A stretch of 12,351 nt of DNA from Chloroflexota bacterium (GCA_024643825.1 JAHEME010000034.1:1-12351); one strand, 5' to 3'; positions 1 through 7,330 are shown, counted from the stretch's first letter. The notes: generated from the sequence alone by a model not told the origin. Numbers and translations: made by a program.

Positions 1-480
1 GATGCGATCTATCAACAGGTGACTTTCGATGCAGCGACGGGTCTTCTGGCGGATGACCGCACACCCCCGGAACGGCGCGAGACGCGCATCTTCCTCGATC
101 TGCCACCGCAGGTTCATGAGTGGGCGCGCCGCATGGGGCTGGATTTGCTGCCCGATTCGCTAGCGGCTGTGTCGGCGGCGGGGGATGCAGCCGAGGGGCT
201 GGTGATCGCCTCCCCCGATGCGTATACGATCTACAAACTCTCACCGGAGATGCCCGCCGATTCGCAGCGGCTGCGGCTGGTGGCGGCAGGTCCTTCGGGG
301 ATGCACGATGTCACCATCTACGTCGATGGCGTGGCCGTGGGAACTTCGGATGAAGCGCCGTTTTCGGCATGGTGGCCGCTGGTCATTGGCGATCACACGG
401 TCTACGCATCAGGCGTCACTGCCGATGGGCGCACCATCACCAGCGAGGAACGCCCGTTCCGGGTCAACCCACCCGATTGA
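1..480 (+). CDS. pbpC: Penicillin-binding protein 1C, C-terminal end (partial, 5' end outside window)
   Basis: The frame is open from base 1 (reading DAIYQQ before the first internal GTG) to TGA at 478-480, giving 159 residues of a longer protein. The GTG at 19 is only an internal valine codon, not a credible start. Residues around TFDAATGLLA resemble the short strand-and-turn after the transpeptidase domain of class A PBPs. The last 90 or so residues (about nt 199-471) match what I know of the PBP1C C-terminal domain (BiPBP_C): IASPDAYTIYKLSPEMP, then a beta-rich stretch with IYVDGVAVG, then a WWPL/GDHTVYASG segment. The family makes periplasmic bifunctional transglycosylase/transpeptidases that polymerise peptidoglycan, but those catalytic domains lie upstream of this window. 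The reductase gene follows after 32 bases on the same strand, so co-transcription is possible. The family call is fairly secure and the exact paralogue less so. Confidence 0.82.
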   Translation, partial: DAIYQQVTFDAATGLLADDRTPPERRETRIFLDLPPQVHEWARRMGLDLLPDSLAAVSAAGDAAEGLVIASPDAYTIYKLSPEMPADSQRLRLVAAGPSGMHDVTIYVDGVAVGTSDEAPFSAWWPLVIGDHTVYASGVTADGRTITSEERPFRVNPPD

Positions 481-497
481 GGGTACGATAAGCCAAC

Positions 498-503
498 AGG
501 AGG
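498..503 (+). promoter_or_regulatory. Shine-Dalgarno deciding the aldo/keto reductase start
   Basis: A perfect AGGAGG lies 9 bases before the ATG at 513 and 12 bases before a second in-frame ATG at 516. The spacing favours 513. No promoter was recognised in the 32-base gap after pbpC. Confidence 0.75.
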
Positions 504-512
504 CAGATCGCC

Positions 513-1511
513 ATGATGGAAATGCGAACACTGGGCAGAACAGGGCTGCGAGTCTCCAGCATCGGGCTGGGGCTGGCGGCGTTGGGCCGCCCCGGTTACA
601 TCAATGTGGGGCACGAAGACGATCTCAGCAAGACCTATGACATCGCCACGATGGAATCGCAGGCCCATTCGGTGCTGGATGCCGCCTGGGATGCAGGCAT
701 CCGCTACTATGATGCAGCACGGTCCTATGGGCGCGCGGAGGTGTTCCTTGCTTCGTGGCTGCATAAGCGCATGATCCCGTCCCGCGATGTGACCATCGGA
801 TCAAAGTGGGGCTACACCTACACGGCGAACTGGCAGGTCAGTGCCGAGGTGCATGAGGTGAAGGATCACTCACTGCTTGTGCTGCGCCGCCAGCGTCAGG
901 AGAGTGATAGCCTGCTGGGAGGCTATCTGAATCTGTACCAGATTCACTCGGCAACGCTCGCCAGCGGCGTGTTGGAAAATCAGGACGTGCTGGCGCAACT
1001 GGGAGCCTACCGCGATGCTGGCCTTTCGATTGGGTTGAGCCTCAGTGGAGCGAAGCAGGCGGAGACTTTGCGTCGTGCGCTGGATGTTTCCGTGAATGGC
1101 TTGCCGCTGTTCGGCGCGGTGCAGGCGACATGGAATCTGCTGGAGCATTCTGCCGGGAGTGTTCTGCAAGAAGCGCATGATGCGGGTGTCGGCGTGATCG
1201 TCAAAGAGGCGTTAGCCAATGGTCGCCTGACTGCGAGGAACGACGACCCGGCCTTCGCTATCCAGCGAACATTGCTGGAATCGATGGCAACGGGATTGCA
1301 TACCACCATCGACGCGCTGGCGCTGGCGGCGGTGCTGGCCCAACCCTGGGCGGATGTCGTCCTCAGCGGAGCCGCCCGCGTCGAGCATTTGCATTCGAAT
1401 GTTGCGGCATTGAGCGTCGCATGGACGGACGAACTGGCGGAATCTCTCGCAGGGTTGGCAGAGACACCGGAGGTGTACTGGGCTACGCGCAGTGCGATGG
1501 CATGGAATTGA
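513..1511 (+). CDS. Aldo/keto reductase family oxidoreductase
   Basis: This 332-residue protein has the layout of a cytosolic NAD(P)H-dependent (beta/alpha)8 aldo/keto reductase. It opens with the typical LGRTGLRVSSIGLG strand. The catalytic tetrad can be read as Asp67 and Tyr72 (YYDAARSYG), Lys98 (IGSKWG) and His145 (YQIHS). The C-terminal part (GLHTTIDALALAAVLAQPWADVVLSGA, about 268-294) fits the cofactor-binding end of the barrel. An insert-like segment near residues 26-47 (GYINVGHEDDLSKTYD) and the overall form recall the aldose-1-dehydrogenase-like branch, but the substrate cannot be read from sequence. The start is set by an AGGAGG. The FGGY kinase begins 7 bases after the TGA, so the two are probably translated from one message and may act on related sugars or polyols; that link is inference. 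No frameshift or missing key residue was seen. Confidence 0.87.
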   Translation: MMEMRTLGRTGLRVSSIGLGLAALGRPGYINVGHEDDLSKTYDIATMESQAHSVLDAAWDAGIRYYDAARSYGRAEVFLASWLHKRMIPSRDVTIGSKWGYTYTANWQVSAEVHEVKDHSLLVLRRQRQESDSLLGGYLNLYQIHSATLASGVLENQDVLAQLGAYRDAGLSIGLSLSGAKQAETLRRALDVSVNGLPLFGAVQATWNLLEHSAGSVLQEAHDAGVGVIVKEALANGRLTARNDDPAFAIQRTLLESMATGLHTTIDALALAAVLAQPWADVVLSGAARVEHLHSNVAALSVAWTDELAESLAGLAETPEVYWATRSAMAWN

Positions 1512-1518
1512 GGTAGGG

Positions 1519-3057
1519 ATGCCGCACGAAAAGAAATATATTCTTGCTCATGATGTTGGCACAGGCGGCGACAAGGCCGTCCTGACCGACCTGCGCGGCA
1601 GAATCATTCACTCGGCCTATCAGGATTACGGTCTGAGCTATCCGCAGGCAGGATGGGTCGAGCAAAATCCGGAGGAATTATGGGAGGCAGTTGCCGCGAC
1701 AACCCGGCAGGTTATCCGCACCGCTGCTATCGATCCGGGCGAGATTCTCGGTGTGGGCATCTCGGCGCAGATGTTCAACCTGCTGCCTGTTGATGCGCAC
1801 ATTCACCCGCTGATGCCCATGATTAGTTGGCTGGATGGGCGCAGCGTGGCACAGGCGGATCGTATTCTGGTGGGAGAGATTTCCGCCTTCCTGTTTGAGC
1901 ATACGGGCAACATCCCCACCGCCAAAGACATCATCCCCCGGATTCTGTGGCTTAAAGAAGAACGGCCCGATCTGTGGGAACGCACGCACAAGCTGCTCGA
2001 TTGCAAAGAGTACATCCTGCACCGGCTTACCGGGAAGGTCGCCACCGACTGGCACGGCGCATCTGTCTATTTCCTATTCGATCCTCACCAGAAAACGTGG
2101 TCTCAGGAAGTCTGTCAGCGACTCGACATCCCCATTGAGATGCTGCCAGACGCCTACCCCGCCACCCACGTACTCGGCGAAGTGACTTCGGAAGCAGCAG
2201 AGCAGACCGGATTGCTGGCAGGTACGCCTGTCGTCATCTGTGCCGGGGATGTGGCTGTCGCGCAGACCGGTTCCGGCGCGAACCGTGCTGGACGGGCACA
2301 TCTCTCCATCGGCACGGCGACGTGGATCGGAGTTTCTAGCAGCCGTGTGATCAACGATCCCGTCAAACCATTCTGGGCGCTCAATCATATTGACGCCAAC
2401 CAGTGGATCATCGCCGGGGAGATGGAAACGGGCGGCGGCGCGTTGATGTGGTTCCGTGATGTGTTCTGTCAGGAGGAAGCGCGGGAGGCAGAAGCGGCGG
2501 GGATCGGAACTTACACGTTATTGAGCCAGATGGCGGACTCGGTCGCGCCGGGTTCGGATGCGCTGCTGTTCACACCCTGGCTTTCCGGGGAACGCGCCCC
2601 GGTGCTCGATCATTATGCGCGCGGCGGGTTTGCTGGAATCGGGATGGGTCATACGAAGGCGCACTTCGTACGCAGCGTCATGGAAGGCGTGGCCTATCAT
2701 CTACGCTGGATTTGTGAAGCGATGGAACAGCAGGGCATTATGATTGGCGAACTTCAAACCATTGGTGGCGGGGCCGCCAGCGAGGTGTGGACTCAGATCA
2801 TCAGCACCGTGACGAGGAAGAGGCTTCGTGTGGTGGAGCATCCTCAGGAGGCGGGCGCGATGGGGGCTGCGCTGACTGTCGCCGTGGGCATGGGCGTATA
2901 TCCTGATGTGGAATCCATCGATGATCTTATCGAAGTGGATCGCGTGGTGGAGCCGGACTCAGCGTACACGGCGCGCTACGACAATCTGTATCAGCACTAT
3001 CGGATGTTGTATGAGGCATTGGCTCCTATTTACAAGAGCTTGCACCATATCCTCTGA
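1519..3057 (+). CDS. FGGY-family carbohydrate kinase (xylulokinase-like)
   Basis: The protein has 512 residues, the usual length for FGGY kinases, which transfer the ATP gamma-phosphate to a sugar or polyol in the cytosol. The N-terminal phosphate loop is HDVGTGGDKAVL (Asp12), followed by SYPQAGWVEQNPEELWEA, typical of the xylulokinase group. The probable catalytic base is Asp244 in CAGDVAVAQTGSG. The second lobe shows LSIGTATWIG (263-271), METGGGALMWFRD, LFTPWLSGERAP (350-361) and the nucleotide-binding IGGGAASEVW (415-424). The GTGGDK loop resembles the GTGGNK subgroup often labelled xylulokinase or just carbohydrate kinase, so the substrate is open. An in-frame ATG at 1492 lies inside the reductase gene. 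The ATG at 1519 fits the conserved N-terminus better and has GAGGT/AGGG just upstream, although the spacing is tight. The neighbouring reductase suggests joint use in a sugar catabolic step. Confidence 0.85.
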   Translation: MPHEKKYILAHDVGTGGDKAVLTDLRGRIIHSAYQDYGLSYPQAGWVEQNPEELWEAVAATTRQVIRTAAIDPGEILGVGISAQMFNLLPVDAHIHPLMPMISWLDGRSVAQADRILVGEISAFLFEHTGNIPTAKDIIPRILWLKEERPDLWERTHKLLDCKEYILHRLTGKVATDWHGASVYFLFDPHQKTWSQEVCQRLDIPIEMLPDAYPATHVLGEVTSEAAEQTGLLAGTPVVICAGDVAVAQTGSGANRAGRAHLSIGTATWIGVSSSRVINDPVKPFWALNHIDANQWIIAGEMETGGGALMWFRDVFCQEEAREAEAAGIGTYTLLSQMADSVAPGSDALLFTPWLSGERAPVLDHYARGGFAGIGMGHTKAHFVRSVMEGVAYHLRWICEAMEQQGIMIGELQTIGGGAASEVWTQIISTVTRKRLRVVEHPQEAGAMGAALTVAVGMGVYPDVESIDDLIEVDRVVEPDSAYTARYDNLYQHYRMLYEALAPIYKSLHHIL

Positions 3058-3080
3058 CTACCCGGTATTTGATCAATAAA

Positions 3081-3108
3081 GAGGCAAGCCGATGTCCCGG
3101 CCTGCCTC
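3081..3108. terminator. Hairpin between convergent genes, probable bidirectional terminator
   Basis: GAGGCAAGCC (3081-3090) pairs with GGCCTGCCTC (3099-3108) with one A-C mismatch and an 8-base loop. On the - strand it is followed by TTTATTGATC, which suits lpdA. On the + strand the tail TATTCTCT is poor in T, so it is weaker for the kinase. Its place 24 bases after one stop codon and 46 bases after the other supports a terminator role. Confidence 0.6.
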
Positions 3109-3153
3109 TATTCTCTGGCACGAACTGATTTGTGCATTGGTTCCTATCGAACG

Positions 3154-4560
3154 CTAAATGTTGATCGGATCGCCGCCAATGCCGTGCGCGACTTCTCCCA
3201 GCACCTCGCTTAGAGTCGGGTGCGCGTGAACATTGCGGGCGATCTCCTCGGCGGTGAGTTCTGCATAGCGTGCCAGCGTGTATTCTGGCAGCAGTTCGGT
3301 CACTTCCGGCCCAACCATGTGCCCGCCCAGAATCTCCCCGTAACGCGCATCGGCGATCAGCTTGATGAAGCCATGCGCCTCTCCCATCCCAATTGCCTTT
3401 CCGCTGGCTGAGAAGGGGAATTTGGAAATCTTGAGGTCAGTATACCCGGCAGCTTTAGCCTGTTCCTCGGTGTAACCGAAGCTGGCGATCTGTGGCTGGG
3501 AGTACGTCGCACGGGGCATCATGATGTACTCAAGCTCAATCGAGGGGTGGCCCGCAATATTCTCTGCTGCGATGATCCCCTGTGCGCTGGCAACGTGCGC
3601 CAGCATGAGCTTGCCCGTCACATCGCCAATCGCGTAGATGTTGGGCACGTTGGTGCGCATCTTCTCATCGATCTCGATCACCCGGCTGCGCTCGTTCGTC
3701 TTCACACCAGAGGCTTCCAGCCCGTAGCCCTCGACGTTAGGTACAAAGCCGATTGCGACTAACACCTGATCGGCTTCCAGCACCTGCGTCCCATCCTTAC
3801 CTGCTACGCTGACTGCCGCCTTGCCATCCTTGACTTCGATGCCTTCGACGCGCGCGCTGGTCATGATTGAAATACCAAGCTTCTTGTAGGCGCGGCTTAG
3901 TTCAGTGCTGACTTCGGGGTCTTCCAGCGGGGCGGCCCGATCCAGCATCTCGACGATGGTCACTTCCGCGCCATAGCTGCGCCATACGTAAGCGAACTCC
4001 AGGCCAATCGGCCCTGCCCCAACGATCACGGCCTTTGCGGGTACTGTATCCGCCAGGATCGCCTCCGTGTAAGTCACGACCACGCTGCCATCGATCTCCA
4101 CGCCGGGGATCATGCGGGTTTGTGCTCCGGTCGCGATGATCATGTTCTTCGTGTGCAGCGTCTCTTCCCCGCCCCCATTCAATTCGACTTTGATGGTGGT
4201 GGGATTCTGGATCGTGCCCCAGCCGTCATAGGTATCGATCTTGTTCTTCTTCATCAGGAAGCCGACACCTTTGACCAGACGCTCGGATGCCTGGCGGCTG
4301 CGCTGGAAGGCTACCGTGTAATCCATGCTGAGGTTCTCGAAGGAAAAGCCAAATTCCTCCGCACGGTGCGTGAGGGTGTGGGCCAGTTCTGCATTCTTTA
4401 GCAGCGCCTTCGATGGGATGCAGCCGACGTTCAGGCATACGCCACCCCAGTATTGCTTCTCGATAATGGCCGTTTTGAGGCCAAGCTGGGCTGCACGGAT
4501 GGCGGCTACATAGCCGCCCGGCCCGGAGCCAAGCACGATTACGTCATATTCTTGCGCCAT
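3154..4560 (-). CDS. lpdA: Dihydrolipoyl dehydrogenase (E3 component)
   Basis: The protein has 468 residues, the normal length for E3, the FAD enzyme that reoxidises dihydrolipoyl groups of 2-oxoacid dehydrogenase or glycine cleavage complexes and passes electrons to NAD+. Visible landmarks in order are the FAD-binding GSGPGG (11-16) with Glu34, the redox disulfide WGGVCLNVGCIPSK (Cys42 and Cys47), the NAD-binding GAGPIG (181-186) with Glu204, the second FAD motif AIGDVTGKLMLAH (310-322), and the C-terminal dimer-interface HAHPTLSE with His447/Glu452. All catalytic residues are present. An ATG 11 codons upstream is open, but the start at 4560 has AAGGAG 5 bases before it and matches the family N-terminus. 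No E1 or E2 gene is nearby, so the partner complex is unknown. The gene is divergent from the persulfide dioxygenase gene. Confidence 0.95.
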   Translation of the reverse strand: MAQEYDVIVLGSGPGGYVAAIRAAQLGLKTAIIEKQYWGGVCLNVGCIPSKALLKNAELAHTLTHRAEEFGFSFENLSMDYTVAFQRSRQASERLVKGVGFLMKKNKIDTYDGWGTIQNPTTIKVELNGGGEETLHTKNMIIATGAQTRMIPGVEIDGSVVVTYTEAILADTVPAKAVIVGAGPIGLEFAYVWRSYGAEVTIVEMLDRAAPLEDPEVSTELSRAYKKLGISIMTSARVEGIEVKDGKAAVSVAGKDGTQVLEADQVLVAIGFVPNVEGYGLEASGVKTNERSRVIEIDEKMRTNVPNIYAIGDVTGKLMLAHVASAQGIIAAENIAGHPSIELEYIMMPRATYSQPQIASFGYTEEQAKAAGYTDLKISKFPFSASGKAIGMGEAHGFIKLIADARYGEILGGHMVGPEVTELLPEYTLARYAELTAEEIARNVHAHPTLSEVLGEVAHGIGGDPINI

Positions 4561-4610
4561 GCGATCTCCTTCGCTGCAATGGGAGGGGGGCAACTCGTTG
4601 AATGATCCCT

Positions 4611-4639
4611 ATTGTAATCTGCTTATGCGTGTCTTTCCA
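4611..4639 (-). promoter_or_regulatory. Predicted sigma70-type promoter for lpdA
   Basis: Reading the - strand, the -35-like TGGAAA (4639-4634) and the -10 TACAAT (4616-4611) are separated by 17 bases. The -10 has five of six consensus bases and the -35 four of six. Transcription would begin near 4604, giving a leader of roughly 45 bases before the ATG at 4560. Confidence 0.5.
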
Positions 4640-4668
4640 CCGGATGGCTTGCCATTTGTGTTGAAGAT

Positions 4669-4720
4669 GTTTTGTCACATGCGATCTGAACGGAAATGGT
4701 CACAAAACGTGTGACGAAAC
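4669..4720. promoter_or_regulatory. Candidate shared operator, GTCACA inverted-repeat cluster
   Basis: GTTTTGTCACA (4669-4679) and TGTGACGAAAC (4710-4720) form an 11-base inverted repeat with one mismatch, their centres 41 bases apart (close to four helical turns). Nested inside is a perfect GTCACA-N5-TGTGAC palindrome (4699-4715). The cluster lies between the predicted lpdA and CstB-like promoters and abuts the -35 region of the latter. It is not a CRP site (the half-sites face the wrong way) and I cannot assign a regulator family. Confidence 0.45.
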
Positions 4721-4749
4721 TCCCTGTTGCTGCGCGGGCTTGCTATAAT
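4721..4749 (+). promoter_or_regulatory. Predicted extended -10 promoter of the CstB-like gene
   Basis: A perfect TATAAT (4744-4749) preceded by TGC forms an extended -10 (TGCTATAAT). The -35 position 17 bases upstream (TCCCTG, 4721-4726) is poor, as is common for extended -10 promoters. The start point would be near 4756, about 33 bases before the ATG at 4789. This rules against the longer open frame that begins at 4696. Confidence 0.65.
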
Positions 4750-4788
4750 GACGGGACGTTTTTGACTTACGCCAAAGGGCAGGTAGTG

Positions 4789-6180
4789 ATGCAAATCAAA
4801 CAATTCTTTATCGATGGGCTGGGGTGTGAATCGTATCTGGTGAGCAGCGAGGCGGAAGGGGTGGCCGCTGTCGTAGACCCGGATCGGGATGTGGCGCTGT
4901 ATCTGGAGGAGGCCGGGGTGCGCGGACTGACTATCACACATATCATCGAAACCCACCTCCATGCCGATCACGTTTCCGGCAATACCGATCTCGCAGCACG
5001 CACTGGGGCTGCGGTGTATGTTCACGAAGCGGTGAAAGCTGGCTTCGCGCATCAGGCTCTCAAGCATGGCGATGTTCTGACGCTGGGCGAGGTCAGAATC
5101 GAGGTGCTGGCAACTCCGGGTCATACGCCCGACAGTGTTTCGCTGCTGCTCACCGACACCACAAAGCCGGAACCTCCTATGCTTCTCAGCGGCGATACCT
5201 TGTTTGTGGGCGACGTTGGTCGCCCCGACCTTGTAGGCGCGGATGCCGCGCGGGAAATGGCGGGGCATCTGCATGACAGCTTGTTTCAGAAGGTGCTGAC
5301 GCTGGATGATGCAACGTTGGTGTACCCCGGTCATGGGGCCGGGTCGCTGTGCGGCAGGTCATTAAGCGCGGAACGAAGCACGATCCTTGGTGTGGAGCGC
5401 GAGACAAACCCGGCATTGAAGTTCACGGATAAAGATGCATTCATCGCAGACCTGACCACCAATCTCCCGGAGCAGCCGGGGAATCATCGGGCTATCAAGC
5501 AGATTAACCGGGCTGGGCCAACCCCACTGGGGGAGATCGCCCCCAGCCCCTTGCGGATGCAAGACGCCATCGCCGCCCTTCAGCGCGGCGCTGCGCTGCT
5601 GGATACCCGCCCGAAAGATCAGTATGCCGCGCTGCACGTTCCCGGCGGGGTCTATCTTCCTGCTAACGATCAACTTAGCAACCGAATCGGACTCTTGCTG
5701 CCGCCCGAAGCGCGCATTGTGTTGATTGTCGAAGATGAGGCTGCCTATCGACGGGTGGTTCTCAGCCTCGCAAGGGTGGGTTATGAAAACGTAGCCGGGT
5801 ACATCGACGGCGGAATCGAAGCGTGGGAATCAAATGGGCTGCCGACTGTGCAGGGGGATGTAGAAGATATCACCGCCGCCCAGCTTCATGACATGATGAG
5901 CAATGGCGCAGGCGAGAATCTGCTGGTACTGGATGTACGCGAACCCTGGGAATATGCGCAGGCTCGCGTCCCGGCTGCCCGATTGATGCCGCTGGGTTCT
6001 TTGGCAGCGCAGATTGCAACACTCGATCCTGAGCAGCCCGTCGCCCTGATCTGCGCGTCCGGGTCACGGAGTCTGTCCGCGGCGGCGCTGCTGGGCAAAC
6101 AGGGCTTCAAGAAGATGTACAACGTGGTCGGTGGGACAGACGCATGGCGGCGGGCGGGTTACCCTACCGAACGCGGCTAG
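4789..6180 (+). CDS. Persulfide dioxygenase-rhodanese fusion (CstB-like, MBL fold)
   Basis: This 463-residue protein has three domains. Residues 1 to about 245 are a metallo-beta-lactamase fold with THLHADH (55-61), ATPGH (His112), SGDTLF (Asp136) and YPGHG (His182). His56, His112 and Asp136 correspond to the mononuclear iron ligands of ETHE1-type persulfide dioxygenases. Cys188 in GAGSLCGR sits where CstB has an active-site cysteine. Residues about 257-352 are a rhodanese fold whose catalytic loop has no cysteine (IVED, 313-316), hence a pseudo-rhodanese. Residues about 362-463 are an active-type rhodanese with Cys422 in CASGSRS. This order matches CstB, which oxidises persulfides to thiosulfate in the cytosol. 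The protein probably clears sulfide-derived persulfides; the activity is inferred. The start at 4789 was chosen because the TATAAT lies inside the longer frame and the family begins near MQIKQFF. GTG at 4786 is an alternative. No sulfide:quinone reductase gene is in the window. Confidence 0.88.
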   Translation: MQIKQFFIDGLGCESYLVSSEAEGVAAVVDPDRDVALYLEEAGVRGLTITHIIETHLHADHVSGNTDLAARTGAAVYVHEAVKAGFAHQALKHGDVLTLGEVRIEVLATPGHTPDSVSLLLTDTTKPEPPMLLSGDTLFVGDVGRPDLVGADAAREMAGHLHDSLFQKVLTLDDATLVYPGHGAGSLCGRSLSAERSTILGVERETNPALKFTDKDAFIADLTTNLPEQPGNHRAIKQINRAGPTPLGEIAPSPLRMQDAIAALQRGAALLDTRPKDQYAALHVPGGVYLPANDQLSNRIGLLLPPEARIVLIVEDEAAYRRVVLSLARVGYENVAGYIDGGIEAWESNGLPTVQGDVEDITAAQLHDMMSNGAGENLLVLDVREPWEYAQARVPAARLMPLGSLAAQIATLDPEQPVALICASGSRSLSAAALLGKQGFKKMYNVVGGTDAWRRAGYPTERG

Positions 6181-6209
6181 TTGCACCAGTTTTTCGTCCG
6201 GCAAACTCA

Positions 6210-6238
6210 TTGAAGTTTGTGAACCGCTGCGTTATACT
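6210..6238 (+). promoter_or_regulatory. Predicted sigma70-type promoter of rpsB-tsf
   Basis: TTGAAG (6210-6215) and TATACT (6233-6238) are separated by exactly 17 bases. The -10 has five of six consensus bases and the -35 has the key TTGA. Transcription would begin near 6245, leaving an untranslated leader of about 144 bases before rpsB. No clear terminator for the preceding gene was seen between 6181 and 6209. Confidence 0.65.
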
Positions 6239-6244
6239 ATTCCC

Positions 6245-6388
6245 CGCCCCGGCACTAGCCGGGTTCCCGCACGCATCTCGTGCGGAGCCTACACGCTGGC
6301 TGACCTGCCCGGTCGTGCCTGATCCTAGAGATCAGGTTCCGAGCAGGGATGAAGGCAGCGGAAGATTAACGAAAAGGACAATCGAATC
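6245..6388 (+). promoter_or_regulatory. Structured 5' leader of rpsB, candidate autoregulatory RNA
   Basis: Three perfect hairpins follow one another: CCCGGC-ACTA-GCCGGG (6248-6263), CCGCACG-CATCT-CGTGCGG (6267-6285) and CCTGATC-CTAGA-GATCAGG (6318-6336). The third is enclosed by an outer CCTGC/GCAGG pair (6304-6308 with 6343-6347). None is followed by a T run, so they are not intrinsic terminators. The ribosome site AAAGGA (6373-6378) lies 10 bases before the ATG, outside the hairpins. Leaders of rpsB bind S2 and repress translation in some bacteria; whether this one does is inference. I do not recognise it as a named RNA family. Confidence 0.45.
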
Positions 6389-7330
6389 ATGCCCAGTACC
6401 GTTTCCATGAAAGCCCTCCTTGAGACGGGCGTTCACTTCGGCCACCGCACGCGCAAGTGGAACCCCAAGATGTCTCAGTACATCTTCACCGAGCGCAACG
6501 GAATCCACATTCTCGATCTTCACCAGACACTCAAATCCCTGCGTGATGTGCACGACATGGTCGCTGACCTTGTCATGCACGGCGGTAAGATCATGTTCGT
6601 CGGCACCAAGCGTCAGGCGCAGGAGACCATCTCGAAGGAAGCCGTGCGCTGTGGGATGCCCTACATCAATGAACGTTGGCTCGGCGGCACGCTCACCAAC
6701 TGGCGTACCATCCGCCAGCGCATCGACCATCTGCGCAACCTCGAAGGTCGCCGGGATCGCGGCGAGTTTGACTTGCTGACCAAGAAAGAGGGCCTTGATC
6801 TGGCCCGCGAGATCGAACGCCTGAACGAGCGACTTGGCGGCATCCGGGAGATGACTAATGTGCCGGATATGCTGTTCGTCGTAGACGTTCAGCGAGAAAC
6901 CACCGCCATTCATGAGGCCAATATCCTCAAGATTCCGGTGATCGCGATGGTTGATACCAACGGCGATCCCGACAGCGTAGACTACGTGATCCCCTCCAAC
7001 GACGATGCAATTCGCGCCATCAAGCTGATTGCCAGCGTCATGGCCGATGCCGTGCTGGAAGGGTTCAACATGCGCAAGGATGTCGAGGATGACATCGACG
7101 AGGAGATGGCGGCAGAATACGATTACCCCATCCCCGAAGGCGAAGAGCCGGAGGTCGATGACGAAGAGTTCCTCGGCGAAGCCACCCTCGCCAAACTGCG
7201 CAGCGGTTCCTTGAGCTTTGAAGGGGAATTTGTCGACGAAGAGGAAGAAGCCGAAAGCGCGGACGAAGAAGTGATGGAAGCGGAAGAAGAAGCAGCCCCG
7301 GCAGAGGATGCTCCAGCAGAGGGCGAGTAG
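6389..7330 (+). CDS. rpsB: 30S ribosomal protein S2 with long acidic C-terminal tail
   Basis: The first 230 residues are a complete S2: MKALLETGVHFGHRTRKWNPKM, YIFTERNGIHILDLHQT, the FVGTKRQAQ loop, CGMPYINERWLGGTLTNW, VPDMLFVVDVQRE and IPVIAMVDTNGDPDSVDYVIPSNDDAIRAIKL. S2 binds late to the 30S head near S1 and is needed for translation initiation. Common S2 proteins have about 230-260 residues and this one has 313. The extra 83 residues (231-313) contain 37 Asp or Glu and only two Lys or Arg, broken by a less charged patch FLGEATLAKLRSGSLSF (261-277). The start is preceded by AAAGGA at good spacing and matches the family N-terminus. The gene leads the rpsB-tsf operon; tsf follows after 42 bases. 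Identity is certain and the role of the tail is unknown. Confidence 0.97.
   Translation: MPSTVSMKALLETGVHFGHRTRKWNPKMSQYIFTERNGIHILDLHQTLKSLRDVHDMVADLVMHGGKIMFVGTKRQAQETISKEAVRCGMPYINERWLGGTLTNWRTIRQRIDHLRNLEGRRDRGEFDLLTKKEGLDLAREIERLNERLGGIREMTNVPDMLFVVDVQRETTAIHEANILKIPVIAMVDTNGDPDSVDYVIPSNDDAIRAIKLIASVMADAVLEGFNMRKDVEDDIDEEMAAEYDYPIPEGEEPEVDDEEFLGEATLAKLRSGSLSFEGEFVDEEEEAESADEEVMEAEEEAAPAEDAPAEGE

Noticed and set aside
218..640. A + strand frame spanning the end of pbpC and the start of the reductase gene
   Set aside because: It is a shifted frame across two genes with strong family matches. Its product is low-complexity Arg/Ser-rich sequence.
4669..4720. CRP/FNR-type binding site
   Set aside because: The CRP half-sites TGTGA and TCACA occur only everted (TCACA first), and no TTGAT-N4-ATCAA is present.
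4696..4788. Longer N-terminus of the CstB-like protein
   Set aside because: It contains the extended -10 TGCTATAAT and part of the inverted repeats, and the added residues do not match the family N-terminus.
6248..6336. Terminator or tRNA in the rpsB leader
   Set aside because: No T run follows any of the hairpins, and no cloverleaf with TTCGA-type loop and acceptor stem can be drawn.
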